Below, one piece after another: positions 16,282 through 25,316 of a DNA stretch of 64,000 bases (its first letter is position 1; the number at the start of each line of letters is the position of its first letter). Made by a program: the position numbers and the translations under genes. The notes beneath the pieces are model-generated. The model was not told where the DNA came from. It did not search any database and saw only the letters and a program-made list of their open reading frames with translations. Source of the stretch: Desulfovibrio sp. TomC (GTDB lineage Bacteria; Desulfobacterota; Desulfovibrionia; Desulfovibrionales; Desulfovibrionaceae); the NCBI RefSeq assembly GCF_000801335.2, contig NZ_JSEH01000006.1, positions 62,001-126,000 of the forward strand. The letters are read 5' to 3'.

Positions 16282-17691
16282 TTACGGCCGGGTCGCCAGC
16301 CCGTACTTGCGAAACAGATCGTAGAGCCGCGACGGCGACAGGCCGCTTATGGCCGCAGCCCGGGTGACGTTGCCCCGGCTAACCCGCAACAGATCGGTCA
16401 GATAGTCTCGCTCCACGGTTTCCAGGGCCTGCCGGCGGTAGGCTTTCCAGGGAGCCAGGCTCCGGCCGCCCGTTTCGACCAACCCGGGTTCAAACGCCTC
16501 GGGCGACTCGCCCACTCCGGCCGCCCGCAAGACCTGAAGGCGTATTTCGTCGGGCAAATGCTTGGGATAGAGCACCGGCTCGTTTCGGTACTGGAGCAGC
16601 ACCCGCTCCATGGTGCCAAACAGATCGCGCACGTTGCCGGGCCAGGAATAGGCGGCCAGGGCCTGGAAGAACTCCTCGGCAAAACCCTTGGTCGGCAGGC
16701 CGTAGCGTTCGCACAGCCGGTTCATATAGTGGCTGGCCAGGGCCTTTATGTCTTCGGGCCGCTCGCGCAGGGGAGGCAGGGTGATGACGATGGTGCGCAG
16801 CCGGTAGAGCAGATCCTCGCGGAAGGAGCCGATGCCGGCCATGACCGACAGATCGCGGTTGGTGGCGGCCACCAGCCGGAAATCACTGGACAGTTCGTGC
16901 TTGGACCCGACCGGCCGGAACCGGCCGTCCTGGAGCACGCGCAAAAAGGTCTTCTGGATGCCGGGCGAGAGTTCGCCGATTTCATCGAGAAAAAGGGTGC
17001 CGCCGTCGGCCAGCTTGAACAGCCCGTCGCGGTCGCGGTCGGCCCCGGTAAAGGCCCCTTTGACGTGGCCGAAAAGCACGCTCTCAACCAGGGTCTCGGG
17101 CAGGGCGGCGCAGTCCACCACCACGAAATTGCTGTGGGACCGGGCGGAGTTGACATGTATGGCCCGGGCAAAGAGTTCCTTGCCCGTGCCGGTCTCGCCG
17201 GTAATGAGCACCGAGGCGTCGGAATCGGCCGCCTGGGCCACCAGATCGAGGCAGGCTTCCATGGCCGGGCCGCCGCCGACAATGGCCTCGCGCTTGAGCA
17301 CCGCCCGCGGCCGCCGGGCCGCCTTTTGCGCCCGGTATTCCAGGGCGCGGGTGAGTGGCAGGGTGACGCGGTTGGGGGTCAGCGGTTTTTGGATATAGTC
17401 CCAGGCCCCGGACTTGATGGCCAACGCCGCCCCTTCCGGGTCTTCCTGGCCGGTGATGATGATGACTTCCGGGCACTCCGGCGCAGCCTTGATCTCCTCC
17501 ATCAGGTCCAGGCCATAGCCGTCGGGCAGGCGCAAATCGAGGAACACCACGTCCACCCGGTCGCGGCCAAGCGCCAGACGCCCTTCTTCCATGGACCCGG
17601 CCCAGATGAGCATATGCCCAAGCCGGCGCATGAGGCTGCCAAAGGTCTCGCGCAGGATGGCGTCGTCGTCGATGAGGAGAATGTGGGCCAT
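16282..17691 (-). CDS. Sigma-54-dependent response regulator (NtrC family)
   Basis: 469 residues. A receiver domain (1-115, phospho-acceptor in DVVFLDLRLPD near Asp52) precedes an AAA+ sigma-54 interaction domain with Walker A GETGTGKE, the GAFTGA loop that contacts sigma-54, and FLDEIGEL. A Fis-type helix-turn-helix (VTRAAAISGLSPSRLYDLF) sits at the C-terminus. It therefore activates sigma-54 promoters after phosphorylation. No histidine kinase gene adjoins, so the partner is elsewhere. The next gene upstream on this strand is the EF-G paralogue, which stops 148 bases before this start; a palindromic element separates them. Confidence 0.93.
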   Translation of the reverse strand: MAHILLIDDDAILRETFGSLMRRLGHMLIWAGSMEEGRLALGRDRVDVVFLDLRLPDGYGLDLMEEIKAAPECPEVIIITGQEDPEGAALAIKSGAWDYIQKPLTPNRVTLPLTRALEYRAQKAARRPRAVLKREAIVGGGPAMEACLDLVAQAADSDASVLITGETGTGKELFARAIHVNSARSHSNFVVVDCAALPETLVESVLFGHVKGAFTGADRDRDGLFKLADGGTLFLDEIGELSPGIQKTFLRVLQDGRFRPVGSKHELSSDFRLVAATNRDLSVMAGIGSFREDLLYRLRTIVITLPPLRERPEDIKALASHYMNRLCERYGLPTKGFAEEFFQALAAYSWPGNVRDLFGTMERVLLQYRNEPVLYPKHLPDEIRLQVLRAAGVGESPEAFEPGLVETGGRSLAPWKAYRRQALETVERDYLTDLLRVSRGNVTRAAAISGLSPSRLYDLFRKYGLATRP

Positions 17692-17780
17692 GATTTCGTC
17701 TTTTCGCTGCTGCTTCCTGCGTTGCGGCCGCCAGACCTGACGGTGGGGCCGCGATCCGGCTGGATCGCGGCCCCACCTTT

Positions 17781-17832
17781 CGGGGGTCCGGGGGCATGAT
17801 GCCCCCGGCGGGGTTCGGGGCAGCGCCCCGAT
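17781..17832 (-). repeat. Dispersed palindromic element, 3' of the EF-G paralogue
   Basis: It begins seven bases after the stop in the gene's orientation. Hairpin 1 is TCGGGGC/GCCCCGA, then CCCCGCC, hairpin 2 GGGGGCATCATGCCCCC and CCGGACCCCC. The arms differ completely from the copy after hndD yet remain complementary. Confidence 0.8.
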
Positions 17833-17838
17833 CTTCTC

Positions 17839-19908
17839 CTACTCTTCCTTTTTCTTCCCTTCGGCCACGACCTTTTCGGCAATGGGCGGCGGGCATTCCT
17901 CGTAGTGGCCAAAGGCCATGGTAAAGGCTCCCTGGCCGCCGGTCATGGAACTGAGGGTCTTGGCGTATTCCTGCATCTCGGCCATGGGCACATGGGCCTG
18001 GATCTCCGTGATGCCGCCGGTCGAATCCGACCCCAGCACCTTGCCGCGCCGGCTGGACAGGTCGCCGATGATGTCGCCCATGTATTCGTCCGGGCAGCTC
18101 ACCGACACCAGCACGATGGGTTCGAGCAGGGAAATCTTGAGCTTCTCGCAGGCCGCCTTGAAGCCGACGGACCCGGCGATCTTGAAGGCCATTTCCGAGG
18201 AATCGACGGTGTGAAACGACCCGTCGTAGAGCGTGACCCGGAAATCGACCAGGGGATAGCCGGCCAGGAAGCCGCGCACCGAGGATTCCTGCACGCCCTT
18301 GTCCACGGCCGGGATGTACTGGCGCGGAATGGCCCCGCCGACAATGGCGTCCACGAACTCGTAACCGGAGCCGCGCGGCAACCCTTCCATGCGAATCCAG
18401 CAGTCGCCGAACTGGCCGCGGCCGCCGGTCTGCTTCTTGTGGCGGCCCTGGACCTCGACCTTGCCCTTGACCGTCTCGCGGTAGGGGATTTTCGGGGCCT
18501 TGAGCACCGGCGACACCTTGTAGCGCCGCCGGGCTTTTTCCACCGCCGTCTCCAGGTGGGTCTGGCCCATGCCGGAAATAAGGATGTCGCCGGTTTCCTC
18601 GTCGCGGGTGATCGACAAGGTGATGTCCTCGTCCAGGAGCTTGGACATGGCCGCAAAGACCTTGTCCTCATCCCCCTTCTCGGCCGGGGCCAGGGCGTAG
18701 GAGATCATGGGCGGCGGCAGCACCGGGGCCGGGACGACCACCGGTTTTTTGGGGTCGCACAGGGTGTGGCCGGTGGCGGTGTCCTTGAGCTTGGCCAGGG
18801 CAATGACCGAACCCGGGCCGGCCGGTTCCTTGGAGATGGCCGCCTCCTTGCCGAGCGGCAAAAGGATCTGGCCGGCGCGTTCGGACGAACCGGTGGTCGG
18901 ATTGAACAATTCCAGGTTGGTGGTCACGGTGCCGGACAGCACGCGCACGATGGAGAGTTGGCCGGCAAAGGGATCAAAGAGCGTCTTGACCACAAAGGCG
19001 ACCACCGGGCCGGTCTCGGAGGCGGTCAGTTCCCCGCCTTCGATGGCGATGGTCTTGCCGCCGGCGGCCGATTCCAGGGGGCCGGGCAGATAGTTCTGGA
19101 TGGCGGCCAGCAGGCGGTCGCCGGCCATGCCCTTGAGCGCCGAACCGCAGCACACCGGGCAAAGCGCCCCGGACAGCGTGGCCGCATGCACGGCGGCCAG
19201 CAGCTCCTCAACGGGAATCGCCTCGCCTTCGAGGTAGCGTTCCATGAGCTGTTCATCGGAAACGCACACTTCCTCGATCATGGTCTCATGCAGGGTCTCG
19301 ACCTCGTCGGCCATATCGTCAGGGATGGGACCTTCGGTCACGCCGCCCTTGTCGTCGAAGAAATAGGCCTTGCCTTCCAGGACGTTGACCACGCCCTTGA
19401 AGGACTCTTTCGCGCCGATGGGCAGATTCTGAATAAAGGTCTTGGCCCCGAGCTTTTCCCGGATGCCGGTCAAGGCCAGGTCGAAATCGGCCCGGTCGCG
19501 GTCCATTTTATTGATAAAAAAGATGGTGGGCAGGCCGAGCTTGGCCACTTCGCCCCAGAGCTTTTTGGTCAGCGGCTTGACGCCGTCCACGGCGTCGACC
19601 ACAAAGACCACGCCGTCCACGGCCCGCAGCAGATAGGGCAGATCCCCGTTGAAGCTGCCGTCGCCGGGGATGTCCAGAAGAAAATGCCGATTTTTGTTGT
19701 ACTGGAAGGTGGCCAGGCCGGGCTGGGTGCTGCCCCGGCGCTTGATTTCCTCAGGCTCGTAATCAAGCGCGGTGGTGCCTTCTTCGATTTTGCCCAGGCG
19801 GGCCACGGCTCCGGTCGTAAACAGGAGCATTTCGGCCACTGAGGTCTTCCCGCATCCGCCGTGGCCGATCAGGGCGTAGGTGCGTTGGCTGGCGAGGTTA
19901 TCCGACAT
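17839..19908 (-). CDS. EF-G paralogue (elongation factor G-like GTPase)
   Basis: 689 residues with the five-domain layout of EF-G. P-loop GHGGCGKTS at 15-23, NKMD for guanine recognition, and domains II-V with the TGGRGQFGD and SSEMAFKIA segments. The G3 motif reads DIPGDGSF instead of DTPGH, so the histidine that activates water for GTP hydrolysis is missing, as in other members of this EF-G-like subfamily; its cellular role is not settled. ATG 19908 was chosen for the AAGGGA ribosome site and because family similarity starts there. This is unlikely to be the main translocase. Confidence 0.88.
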   Translation of the reverse strand: MSDNLASQRTYALIGHGGCGKTSVAEMLLFTTGAVARLGKIEEGTTALDYEPEEIKRRGSTQPGLATFQYNKNRHFLLDIPGDGSFNGDLPYLLRAVDGVVFVVDAVDGVKPLTKKLWGEVAKLGLPTIFFINKMDRDRADFDLALTGIREKLGAKTFIQNLPIGAKESFKGVVNVLEGKAYFFDDKGGVTEGPIPDDMADEVETLHETMIEEVCVSDEQLMERYLEGEAIPVEELLAAVHAATLSGALCPVCCGSALKGMAGDRLLAAIQNYLPGPLESAAGGKTIAIEGGELTASETGPVVAFVVKTLFDPFAGQLSIVRVLSGTVTTNLELFNPTTGSSERAGQILLPLGKEAAISKEPAGPGSVIALAKLKDTATGHTLCDPKKPVVVPAPVLPPPMISYALAPAEKGDEDKVFAAMSKLLDEDITLSITRDEETGDILISGMGQTHLETAVEKARRRYKVSPVLKAPKIPYRETVKGKVEVQGRHKKQTGGRGQFGDCWIRMEGLPRGSGYEFVDAIVGGAIPRQYIPAVDKGVQESSVRGFLAGYPLVDFRVTLYDGSFHTVDSSEMAFKIAGSVGFKAACEKLKISLLEPIVLVSVSCPDEYMGDIIGDLSSRRGKVLGSDSTGGITEIQAHVPMAEMQEYAKTLSSMTGGQGAFTMAFGHYEECPPPIAEKVVAEGKKKEE

Positions 19909-20163
19909 TCCCTTCTCCCTTGTGCTAGGCGTTGTCACGTGGTCCAAACGCCGTGGGCGTTTTTCCTGTACCGTATCGCAAGCCGCCTGGGCGGCTGGGT
20001 GACGAAGCGAACCGAGCGAGAGATCGGCGCGGAAATCCGGGCATTTTCAGGCCCTTGGCTTTTCCACGAGTTTGAGCATATTGGATGAGGCGTCACCCCT
20101 TGTCAAGACGACAACGTCTTGGAATCACGAACTCTCCGGGAAAACCGTAAGAAAAACGACACC

Positions 20164-21204
20164 GTGCAGCCACTCTTTCTCCACCCGCGCGATCTCGACA
20201 TCGCCGCCCCCCACCTGTTTTGGGCCGCTCCCCCGGACGAATCCCTGCTTACGTCCCTGGCCACTCTGGGCCAGACCACCCCGGCCCTGGTGGTGGAAAC
20301 GGGCGGCCGGCCCATCCTGGCCGCCGGGTCGCGCCGGGCCGCCGCCTTGCGGGAACGCCGGGGGAGCGTCCTTAGCGCCCTGGCCGTTTCCCTGGACGGG
20401 CCGCAGGACCCAGACGGGCCAGAGGCGGCAGACGGCCAGGACGCGGCCATCAGCCCGGCCGTGCGCCTGGGCCTTTTGTACCTGGCCTCCAACCTCGGCC
20501 GGACCGTCACCGACGCCATGGCCGTGGCCGCCGGGCGCTATTTCGCGGCCCAGGGTCCCATCGACGACGCCCTGCGCCTGGCCGGGCCGTATCTCTTTGC
20601 CCCGGACGACCGCCGGGGCCGGCTGCTGGCCCAGTGGCTGACCCTGCCGCCGGCCCTGGACGCCCTGCTCGCCTCGGGCCATGTGCCGCTCGGGTCGGCC
20701 GGGCTGCTGGCCGCCCTGCCGGGCGAGACGCTTGACGCCCTCATGCCGCTGCTCGCAGCCGTGCGCTGGTCCCGAGGCAGCCTTTCCGGGGCGCTCACCT
20801 GGATTGCCGAGGCGGCGCGGCTGGCCGGCTGCCCGGCCGGCGTCCTGTTGGCCCGGTCCGGCGCAACCGATCTCCTTGGCCGGGGACTGTCGCCCAATGA
20901 CCTGACGGCCGGGGTCCTGGCCGCCCTGCGGCGGCTGCGCTATCCCCTGCTCACCACCCTGGAGGCCCGGTTTGCCGCGCTTTCCCGGGAACTGGCCCGG
21001 GGCAGCCGGGTCAAGGTCAAGCCGAGCCAGGGTTTTGAGTCCGACGCCGTGACCCTGGAGATCTCGGTCAAAAATCCGGCCGAGCTGGCCAAGGCCGCCG
21101 CCGATATGGCGGCCATGGCTTTTTCGCCTGTCTTGCCGCGGCTGTTGACCGTTGCCCACGAGGATGAGCCAGACGATGGGCCAGACGGCGGAGCCGGGGC
21201 GTGA
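20164..21204 (+). CDS. ParB-like N-terminal domain protein
   Basis: 346 residues from GTG 20164; an in-frame TTG at 20119 is the alternative, and neither has a convincing ribosome site. Residues about 5-70 follow the ParB/Srx-like pattern (a preferred-value line, SLATLGQTTPALVV, then LAAGSRRAAALRERRG in place of GERRWRA). The rest is alanine/leucine-rich and helical without a recognised domain, so it is not the chromosome-partition ParB, which lies at 62.6 kb. Its stop overlaps the next start (GTGA), so it is coupled to the radical SAM gene. It may bind nucleotide or DNA; function unknown. Confidence 0.7.
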   Translation: MQPLFLHPRDLDIAAPHLFWAAPPDESLLTSLATLGQTTPALVVETGGRPILAAGSRRAAALRERRGSVLSALAVSLDGPQDPDGPEAADGQDAAISPAVRLGLLYLASNLGRTVTDAMAVAAGRYFAAQGPIDDALRLAGPYLFAPDDRRGRLLAQWLTLPPALDALLASGHVPLGSAGLLAALPGETLDALMPLLAAVRWSRGSLSGALTWIAEAARLAGCPAGVLLARSGATDLLGRGLSPNDLTAGVLAALRRLRYPLLTTLEARFAALSRELARGSRVKVKPSQGFESDAVTLEISVKNPAELAKAAADMAAMAFSPVLPRLLTVAHEDEPDDGPDGGAGA

Positions 21205-22292
21205 GCGCGCCCCTGTGGGACATCACCGCCCTGGCCGTGGACGCGGCCGTGGCCGACACGGCCATGGCCGCCCGGGCCAAGGCCGCCCTGCCGGCGGCCC
21301 GGGTGACGACCCTGGCCCCGGGCGACGCCCTGCCCCTGGCCCCGGCTGGCGGCCGGGCGCTCCACATCAAGGCCCACCTGGGCCGGTTTTTGCGCCCCTG
21401 CCCGGCCACCCGGCACTACCGCTGCTGCGGCTACCAGATCATCCACATCGGCGAAAACTGCCCCATGGACTGCTCCTATTGCATCCTGCGGGCCTATTTC
21501 CGCGACCGCACCCTGACCGCCTTTGCCAATACCGGGGCCATGTTCGCCGAGCTGGCCGGGACTTTTGGCCGCGACCCCAGCCGGGTCTTCCGGGTGGGCA
21601 CCGGCCAGTTTGCCGATTCCATGGCCCTGGAGCCGATCACCGGCCACACCCGGGAGCTGCTCGGCTTTTTGGCCGACTACGACAACGTCAGCCTGGAACT
21701 CAAATCCAAGACCGCCGACCTCTCCTGGATGGCGGCCAGCCCCCGGCCAAACCGGGTGCTGCCGTCGTGGTCGCTCAATGCCCCGGCCATCGTGGCCGGG
21801 GAGGAGCGCGACACCGCCCCCCTGGAAGCCCGGCTGGCCGCGGCCCGCGCCTGCGCCCGGGAGGGCTTCCGGGTGTGCCTGCATTTCGACCCCATCTGCC
21901 ATTTTGCCGGCTGGGAGCGGGAGTACGGCCACATCATCGACATGATTTTCGACTATCTTTCCCCGCAGCAAATCGCCTATATGAGTCTGGGTTCGTTTCG
22001 CTGCCTGCCGGAACTGCCCGGGCGGCTTGTGGCCGAGGGCCGGGCACTGCCGGACTACATGCTCGGGGAATTCGCCGTGGGGGCTGACGGCAAAAAGCGG
22101 CTCTTGCGGCCGCTTCGGGTGCGACAATTCCGGTTTATGGCCGCCCGGCTGGCCGGTCATGGCTTTTCGCGGGGCCTGTATTTTTGTATGGAGTCGGACG
22201 AGGTGTGGCGGGCGGTTTTCGGCCGCACCCCCAGGGACCTGGGCGGACTGGCCGCCTATCTGCTGGACTGCGCCCGAAATCCCGGAGGTTAG
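21201..22292 (+). CDS. SPL-family radical SAM protein (spore photoproduct lyase-like)
   Basis: 363 residues. The radical SAM motif CPMDCSYC at 87-94 is intact. The flanking YQIIHIGENCPMDCSYCILR context and the later VGTGQFADSM and LELKSKT segments follow the SplB/COG1533 pattern. True spore photoproduct lyase repairs thymine dimers in spores; sulfate reducers of this type do not sporulate, so the substrate is uncertain and DNA repair is only inference. GTG start inside the end of the ParB-like gene; the next gene starts six bases after the stop. Confidence 0.85.
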   Translation: MSAPLWDITALAVDAAVADTAMAARAKAALPAARVTTLAPGDALPLAPAGGRALHIKAHLGRFLRPCPATRHYRCCGYQIIHIGENCPMDCSYCILRAYFRDRTLTAFANTGAMFAELAGTFGRDPSRVFRVGTGQFADSMALEPITGHTRELLGFLADYDNVSLELKSKTADLSWMAASPRPNRVLPSWSLNAPAIVAGEERDTAPLEARLAAARACAREGFRVCLHFDPICHFAGWEREYGHIIDMIFDYLSPQQIAYMSLGSFRCLPELPGRLVAEGRALPDYMLGEFAVGADGKKRLLRPLRVRQFRFMAARLAGHGFSRGLYFCMESDEVWRAVFGRTPRDLGGLAAYLLDCARNPGG

Positions 22293-22297
22293 CGGCC

Positions 22298-22783
22298 ATG
22301 CTCGTGGACTACGCCGACACCTTGTCGCGCCTGGAAAAAGGCCTGGGACGGCACTATGCCCAATCGCCTTCCATTTTAAACGTGCCGGGCGTGTCCGTGG
22401 CGCTTAAAATCGATCCGTTTTACTATCTGGTTCTGCGGCCGGCTTTTTTCGAGCTGCTGGGCAAATGGGCGGCCGTGCCGCCGGCGCGGGTGGAGGAGAC
22501 CCTGGCCCGCACCGGCAATCTGGTGCTTGGCCCGGGGCGCCAAGGCTATGACAAGCCGGTTTTGGTCTATGAGGAAGGGACGCGCACGGTGCTCAAACTG
22601 CCGGCCGAATTCGTGCCGGCGGAACTCATTGACCGGGCCGTTGTCCTGTACGGCAACGAACCGGGACCGCTGTCCGTCTCCGGGCTGCGTCTGGTCGCGG
22701 ACCAGCGCGAGGCCCTGGCCGGGCACTTTGCCGGCGTGACCGAGCTGGCCGCCCTGGCCTTTGGCACGCCGCAGCAAGCCTGA
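22298..22783 (+). CDS. Unknown protein, third gene of the SPL operon
   Basis: 161 residues, no family recognised. GGAGG lies in the last codons of the radical SAM gene nine bases before this ATG, so the two are coupled. It looks soluble, mixed alpha/beta, without cysteines, membrane spans or a signal. The motif-like stretch LVLGPGRQGYDKPVLVYEEG suggests a compact fold but matches nothing I can name. Confidence 0.75.
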   Translation: MLVDYADTLSRLEKGLGRHYAQSPSILNVPGVSVALKIDPFYYLVLRPAFFELLGKWAAVPPARVEETLARTGNLVLGPGRQGYDKPVLVYEEGTRTVLKLPAEFVPAELIDRAVVLYGNEPGPLSVSGLRLVADQREALAGHFAGVTELAALAFGTPQQA

Positions 22784-22873
22784 CGAAAATCCGCCTTCCC
22801 TTGACATGGGCGGCGGTTGGAGTCATGTGGGCAACATCGAGAACATATGGCCGTCGGCCATGGGGGGATATTT

Positions 22874-23344
22874 GTGAAACGTCTGCTTGCGATTCTGCCG
22901 ATTCTGTGTCTGTTGCTTGCTTCCTGCTCCTCGACCATGAATTTCTTCGGGTTGGGCGGCGGCGAACCCAAACCCCAGGAGCCGACCATCGTTATGGTGG
23001 ATTTCGGCATCTATGAAAACGGAGCGCTGGCGCTTTCCACCACCAGTGTCCCGCGCAAGCTCGGCTCCACCTTCGGCATGCGGTTTCGCACGCTCAAGCC
23101 CGAAGGCGGCTCCTCCAAGGTCAAAATCGTCACCGCCAGCCCGGGCCTGATCGATCCGAGCAAAAACGCCGTGGTCTTTACCACCGAGTCGGTGGAGACG
23201 ATTGTCACGGGCAAGGAATACCACTGCACGTTCACCTTCCAGAAGGAATGGGAAATGGCCTCGGGCGACTGGACGCTCACAGCCATTGCCGAAGACGGCA
23301 CGCAGGTCAAAAAGACCTTCCAGGTCTTCAACCCGCAGCCGTAA
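22874..23344 (+). CDS. Lipoprotein, probable DUF3859 family
   Basis: 156 residues from GTG 22874, preceded by GGGGGA. The signal peptide MKRLLAILPILCLLLASC has lipobox LLASC, so it is lipid-anchored in the envelope. The mature part is a beta-rich domain beginning VDFGIYENG and ending WTLTAIAEDGTQVKKTFQV, consistent with DUF3859 (tentative). A perfect TTGACA hexamer at 22801-22806 may be its -35, although the -10 is poor. An intrinsic terminator follows. Confidence 0.8.
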   Translation: MKRLLAILPILCLLLASCSSTMNFFGLGGGEPKPQEPTIVMVDFGIYENGALALSTTSVPRKLGSTFGMRFRTLKPEGGSSKVKIVTASPGLIDPSKNAVVFTTESVETIVTGKEYHCTFTFQKEWEMASGDWTLTAIAEDGTQVKKTFQVFNPQP

Positions 23345-23371
23345 CCCCTCCTCGCCACGAAGCTGTAAACG

Positions 23372-23414
23372 GCCGCGACCGGCAGGCGTAAGCGCCCCGG
23401 TCGCGGCTGTTTTG
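23372..23414 (+). terminator. Intrinsic terminator after the DUF3859-like lipoprotein
   Basis: Stem GCCGCGACCGG/CCGGTCGCGGC followed by TGTTTT. Confidence 0.85.
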
Positions 23415-24026
23415 CGTGGAGCGGCCGTTTTGCGCGGGGCAACGGCTCGGATGCTGGCCGCAGGCGTGGCGGCCGAGAGCGGCGGGTTGGGTTCCCTTCC
23501 CGCGCTGTGCATTTGTGCCTAATCCAAGCTATACGCCGTTTTTATTGACAAAATTACGAACAGGCAACGAACAGGCCGCGTAGGCGTCGCTCCAGTCCTC
23601 AACGCTGGCCCGTCAAGGGCAAAGGGAAGGACCTGCCCGAAACCTCTTCGGGGTCTTGAGGGTGGCAGCGACCGAGGGTATTGTACCAATCCAACCGTGC
23701 TCCCGAGAGGCCGGGAATGTCGCTTGCCGGCCGGGGCTATCCTACCCTGGCAGTAGAGGAGTCCCCCCGTGGAGTTTGCGCACCACCGGGGGCATGATCG
23801 TTAAGGAGTCCGGGGGCTACTCGCCCCAACCGTTGGAGCAACACTGGTTCCCGTCAAGGGCACGCACGGGCTGTCCCGGCCTCGGTCTCTTTCCGCCTTT
23901 TCTTGCGCAACGCCCGCCCGCCGCCTTGACAGCGCACCCGGTCACATCAAACGCCCCCCCTTTGGGTTTCCAAAGGGCACTGCCCTTTGGCCGCCGGAGG
24001 CACTCTTCCCGCATCATTCCAACTCG
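23415..24026. other. Gene-free interval with repeat debris
   Basis: 612 bases. The first third includes a short AT-rich patch (about 23515-23560). The stretch 23560-23790 has no gene I can support and differs in texture from neighbours; it may be a decayed mobile-element end, but I cannot name one. The last part (23808-24001) is a composite copy of the dispersed element in minus orientation. Confidence 0.6.
23808..24001 (-). repeat. Composite dispersed element, 3' of the HTH gene
   Basis: Minus orientation, beginning 26 bases after the HTH-gene stop. The proximal half (24001-23905) has the leading box and CCAAAGGGC-agt-GCCCTTTGG; the tail includes TTGCGCAAGAAAAGG. The distal half (23842-23808) is degenerate but aligns with 13991-14033. 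Together they give the fullest view of the unit, about 195 bases. Confidence 0.75.
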
Positions 24027-24323
24027 CTACTTCTTCGGCTTGGCGGCCTGCAGCAATTCCCAATTGATGCCGAGCACGGCCGCGACTTTTTTAAGCGTCG
24101 CCGCCCGGGGCCGGGCATTCCGGGCCTCGAGCTGGGTCACGGCGGCCGCGACCACGGACAAGCGCCGGCCGAGTTCTTCCCGGGTGACGCCCAGGTGTTC
24201 GCGCCAGGCCCGGATGGGGGAATGCCCTTCCCGCAAGAGCCAGACCACTTCGCTTGGCACAGCCGGTGTTGCCGGCGCGTCCGGCCCACCGGCCGCCTTG
24301 TTTTCATTCTCGTCTGTCGTCAT
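24027..24323 (-). CDS. Small XRE-type helix-turn-helix protein
   Basis: 98 residues from ATG 24323, chosen for AAGGAG upstream; earlier in-frame codons lack a ribosome site. The N-terminal about 25 residues are low-complexity. Residues 35-90 hold a helix-turn-helix (WREHLGVTREELGRRLSVV, then AAVTQLEARNARPRAATL) of the Cro/C1 type. It is probably a DNA-binding regulator. It follows the DUF4239-like gene on the same strand. Confidence 0.8.
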   Translation of the reverse strand: MTTDENENKAAGGPDAPATPAVPSEVVWLLREGHSPIRAWREHLGVTREELGRRLSVVAAAVTQLEARNARPRAATLKKVAAVLGINWELLQAAKPKK

Positions 24324-24415
24324 ATCCGCTCCTTGGCAGGAGAAGGCCGCTGTGCCCGGTCCTGCCCCGCCTGTCTCTTGTCTCAGACGCATTTCGTCAT
24401 GGTCCGTTGCCGGCG

Positions 24416-25183
24416 TCACAATCCGCCCAGGGCCTGCATGGCCTGGGCGGCCTGACCGAATTTATCCGGGTCCAGACAGATGACCCCGGAAAACGGGGTG
24501 TCCAACTCGTAGAGCAAAAAGATGTTGCCGATGACCATGGCCAGCAGCATGACCATGAAATAGCGGTCCGCCGGCCGGTGCCCGGTCTCAATGAAATAAA
24601 AGCCGCCGATGGTAAAGGCCACGCCCATGTAGATGATGATCCAGATGGGCGTATAGAGACTGCCGTCAATGAGCAGCAAACGCTCGTGGCGCAGTTTGTT
24701 GAGGTCGATCATGCGGGACAGCATCAAGGCGTAGATGGCGTGGCCGTGGCTGTCGGCCGGGGGCTCGACGCGGCCCATCTCGTTCCAGACGGCGTCATAG
24801 AGCGCCCCGGCCCCGTCAGTCGGTTCGCCGTCGCGCATGTGGTTCCAGCCCGGGTCCTGCACCGCCTCGACATAACGCAGCAGCGACTGGCGCAGGGCCT
24901 GGGTTCCCGGCAAAGACAGGGACAGGCGGTACTCCACCACGAGCAGGTCGGTTTCGTTGGTAATGGCCGAATCCGCGCCGTTGTAGGTCTGCCACAGCGA
25001 CACCACGGCAAAGCCCAGAAAAAAGGTGTAGAGGGTGGTGAAATAGCCGAAATTGGTGCCGAACAGGTTGCGCTGTTCCAGGCTGAGCGAACAGGCCGCC
25101 CGCCGCCGGACGACGCCCAGCAGCAGAAAGGCTGCCGCCACCGCGATGATGACAATTCCCAGATAGCGCAGATCGCTGTACAT
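24416..25183 (-). CDS. DUF4239-like (bestrophin-like) membrane protein
   Basis: 255 residues from the ATG at 25183, which has GGGGGA at proper spacing; the ATG at 25189 is too close to it. It has an N-terminal membrane helix (about 8-26), a second near 45-62, a soluble middle, and two C-terminal helices (about 175-200 and 207-225), the layout of DUF4239 proteins. Function unknown; an ion-channel relationship is only suggested for the family. Confidence 0.7.
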   Translation of the reverse strand: MYSDLRYLGIVIIAVAAAFLLLGVVRRRAACSLSLEQRNLFGTNFGYFTTLYTFFLGFAVVSLWQTYNGADSAITNETDLLVVEYRLSLSLPGTQALRQSLLRYVEAVQDPGWNHMRDGEPTDGAGALYDAVWNEMGRVEPPADSHGHAIYALMLSRMIDLNKLRHERLLLIDGSLYTPIWIIIYMGVAFTIGGFYFIETGHRPADRYFMVMLLAMVIGNIFLLYELDTPFSGVICLDPDKFGQAAQAMQALGGL

Positions 25184-25259
25184 GCCCATTCCCCCGGATT
25201 GGCCCGATTCCGGCGTTTGCCCCTGTGTTGCCGCCTTTGCTGTCCGGCGTCAACGGCGC

Positions 25260-25289
25260 AAAAAAAGCCGTCCGCCATTGGCGGACGGC
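25260..25289 (-). terminator. Intrinsic terminator after orf285
   Basis: Minus-strand stem GCCGTCCGCC/GGCGGACGGC with a three-base loop followed by seven T residues; 28 bases after the stop at 25317. Confidence 0.9.
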
Positions 25290-25316
25290 GAAAAGCCGGG
25301 GCTGCGTCCGGCCAGC

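Noticed and set aside
19949-19967. AACGCC-GTG-GGCGTT followed by TTTTT between the EF-G paralogue and the ParB-like gene
   Set aside because: It looks like a small terminator on the plus strand, but no plus-strand gene precedes it; the stem is only six base pairs.
20164-20400. ParB-like protein considered as a second chromosome-partition ParB
   Set aside because: It lacks the GERRWRA box proper, the helix-turn-helix and a nearby ParA; the true ParB is at 62644.
23537-23570. TTGACA hexamer in the AT-rich patch
   Set aside because: No matching -10 hexamer at 16-18 bases, so not called a promoter.
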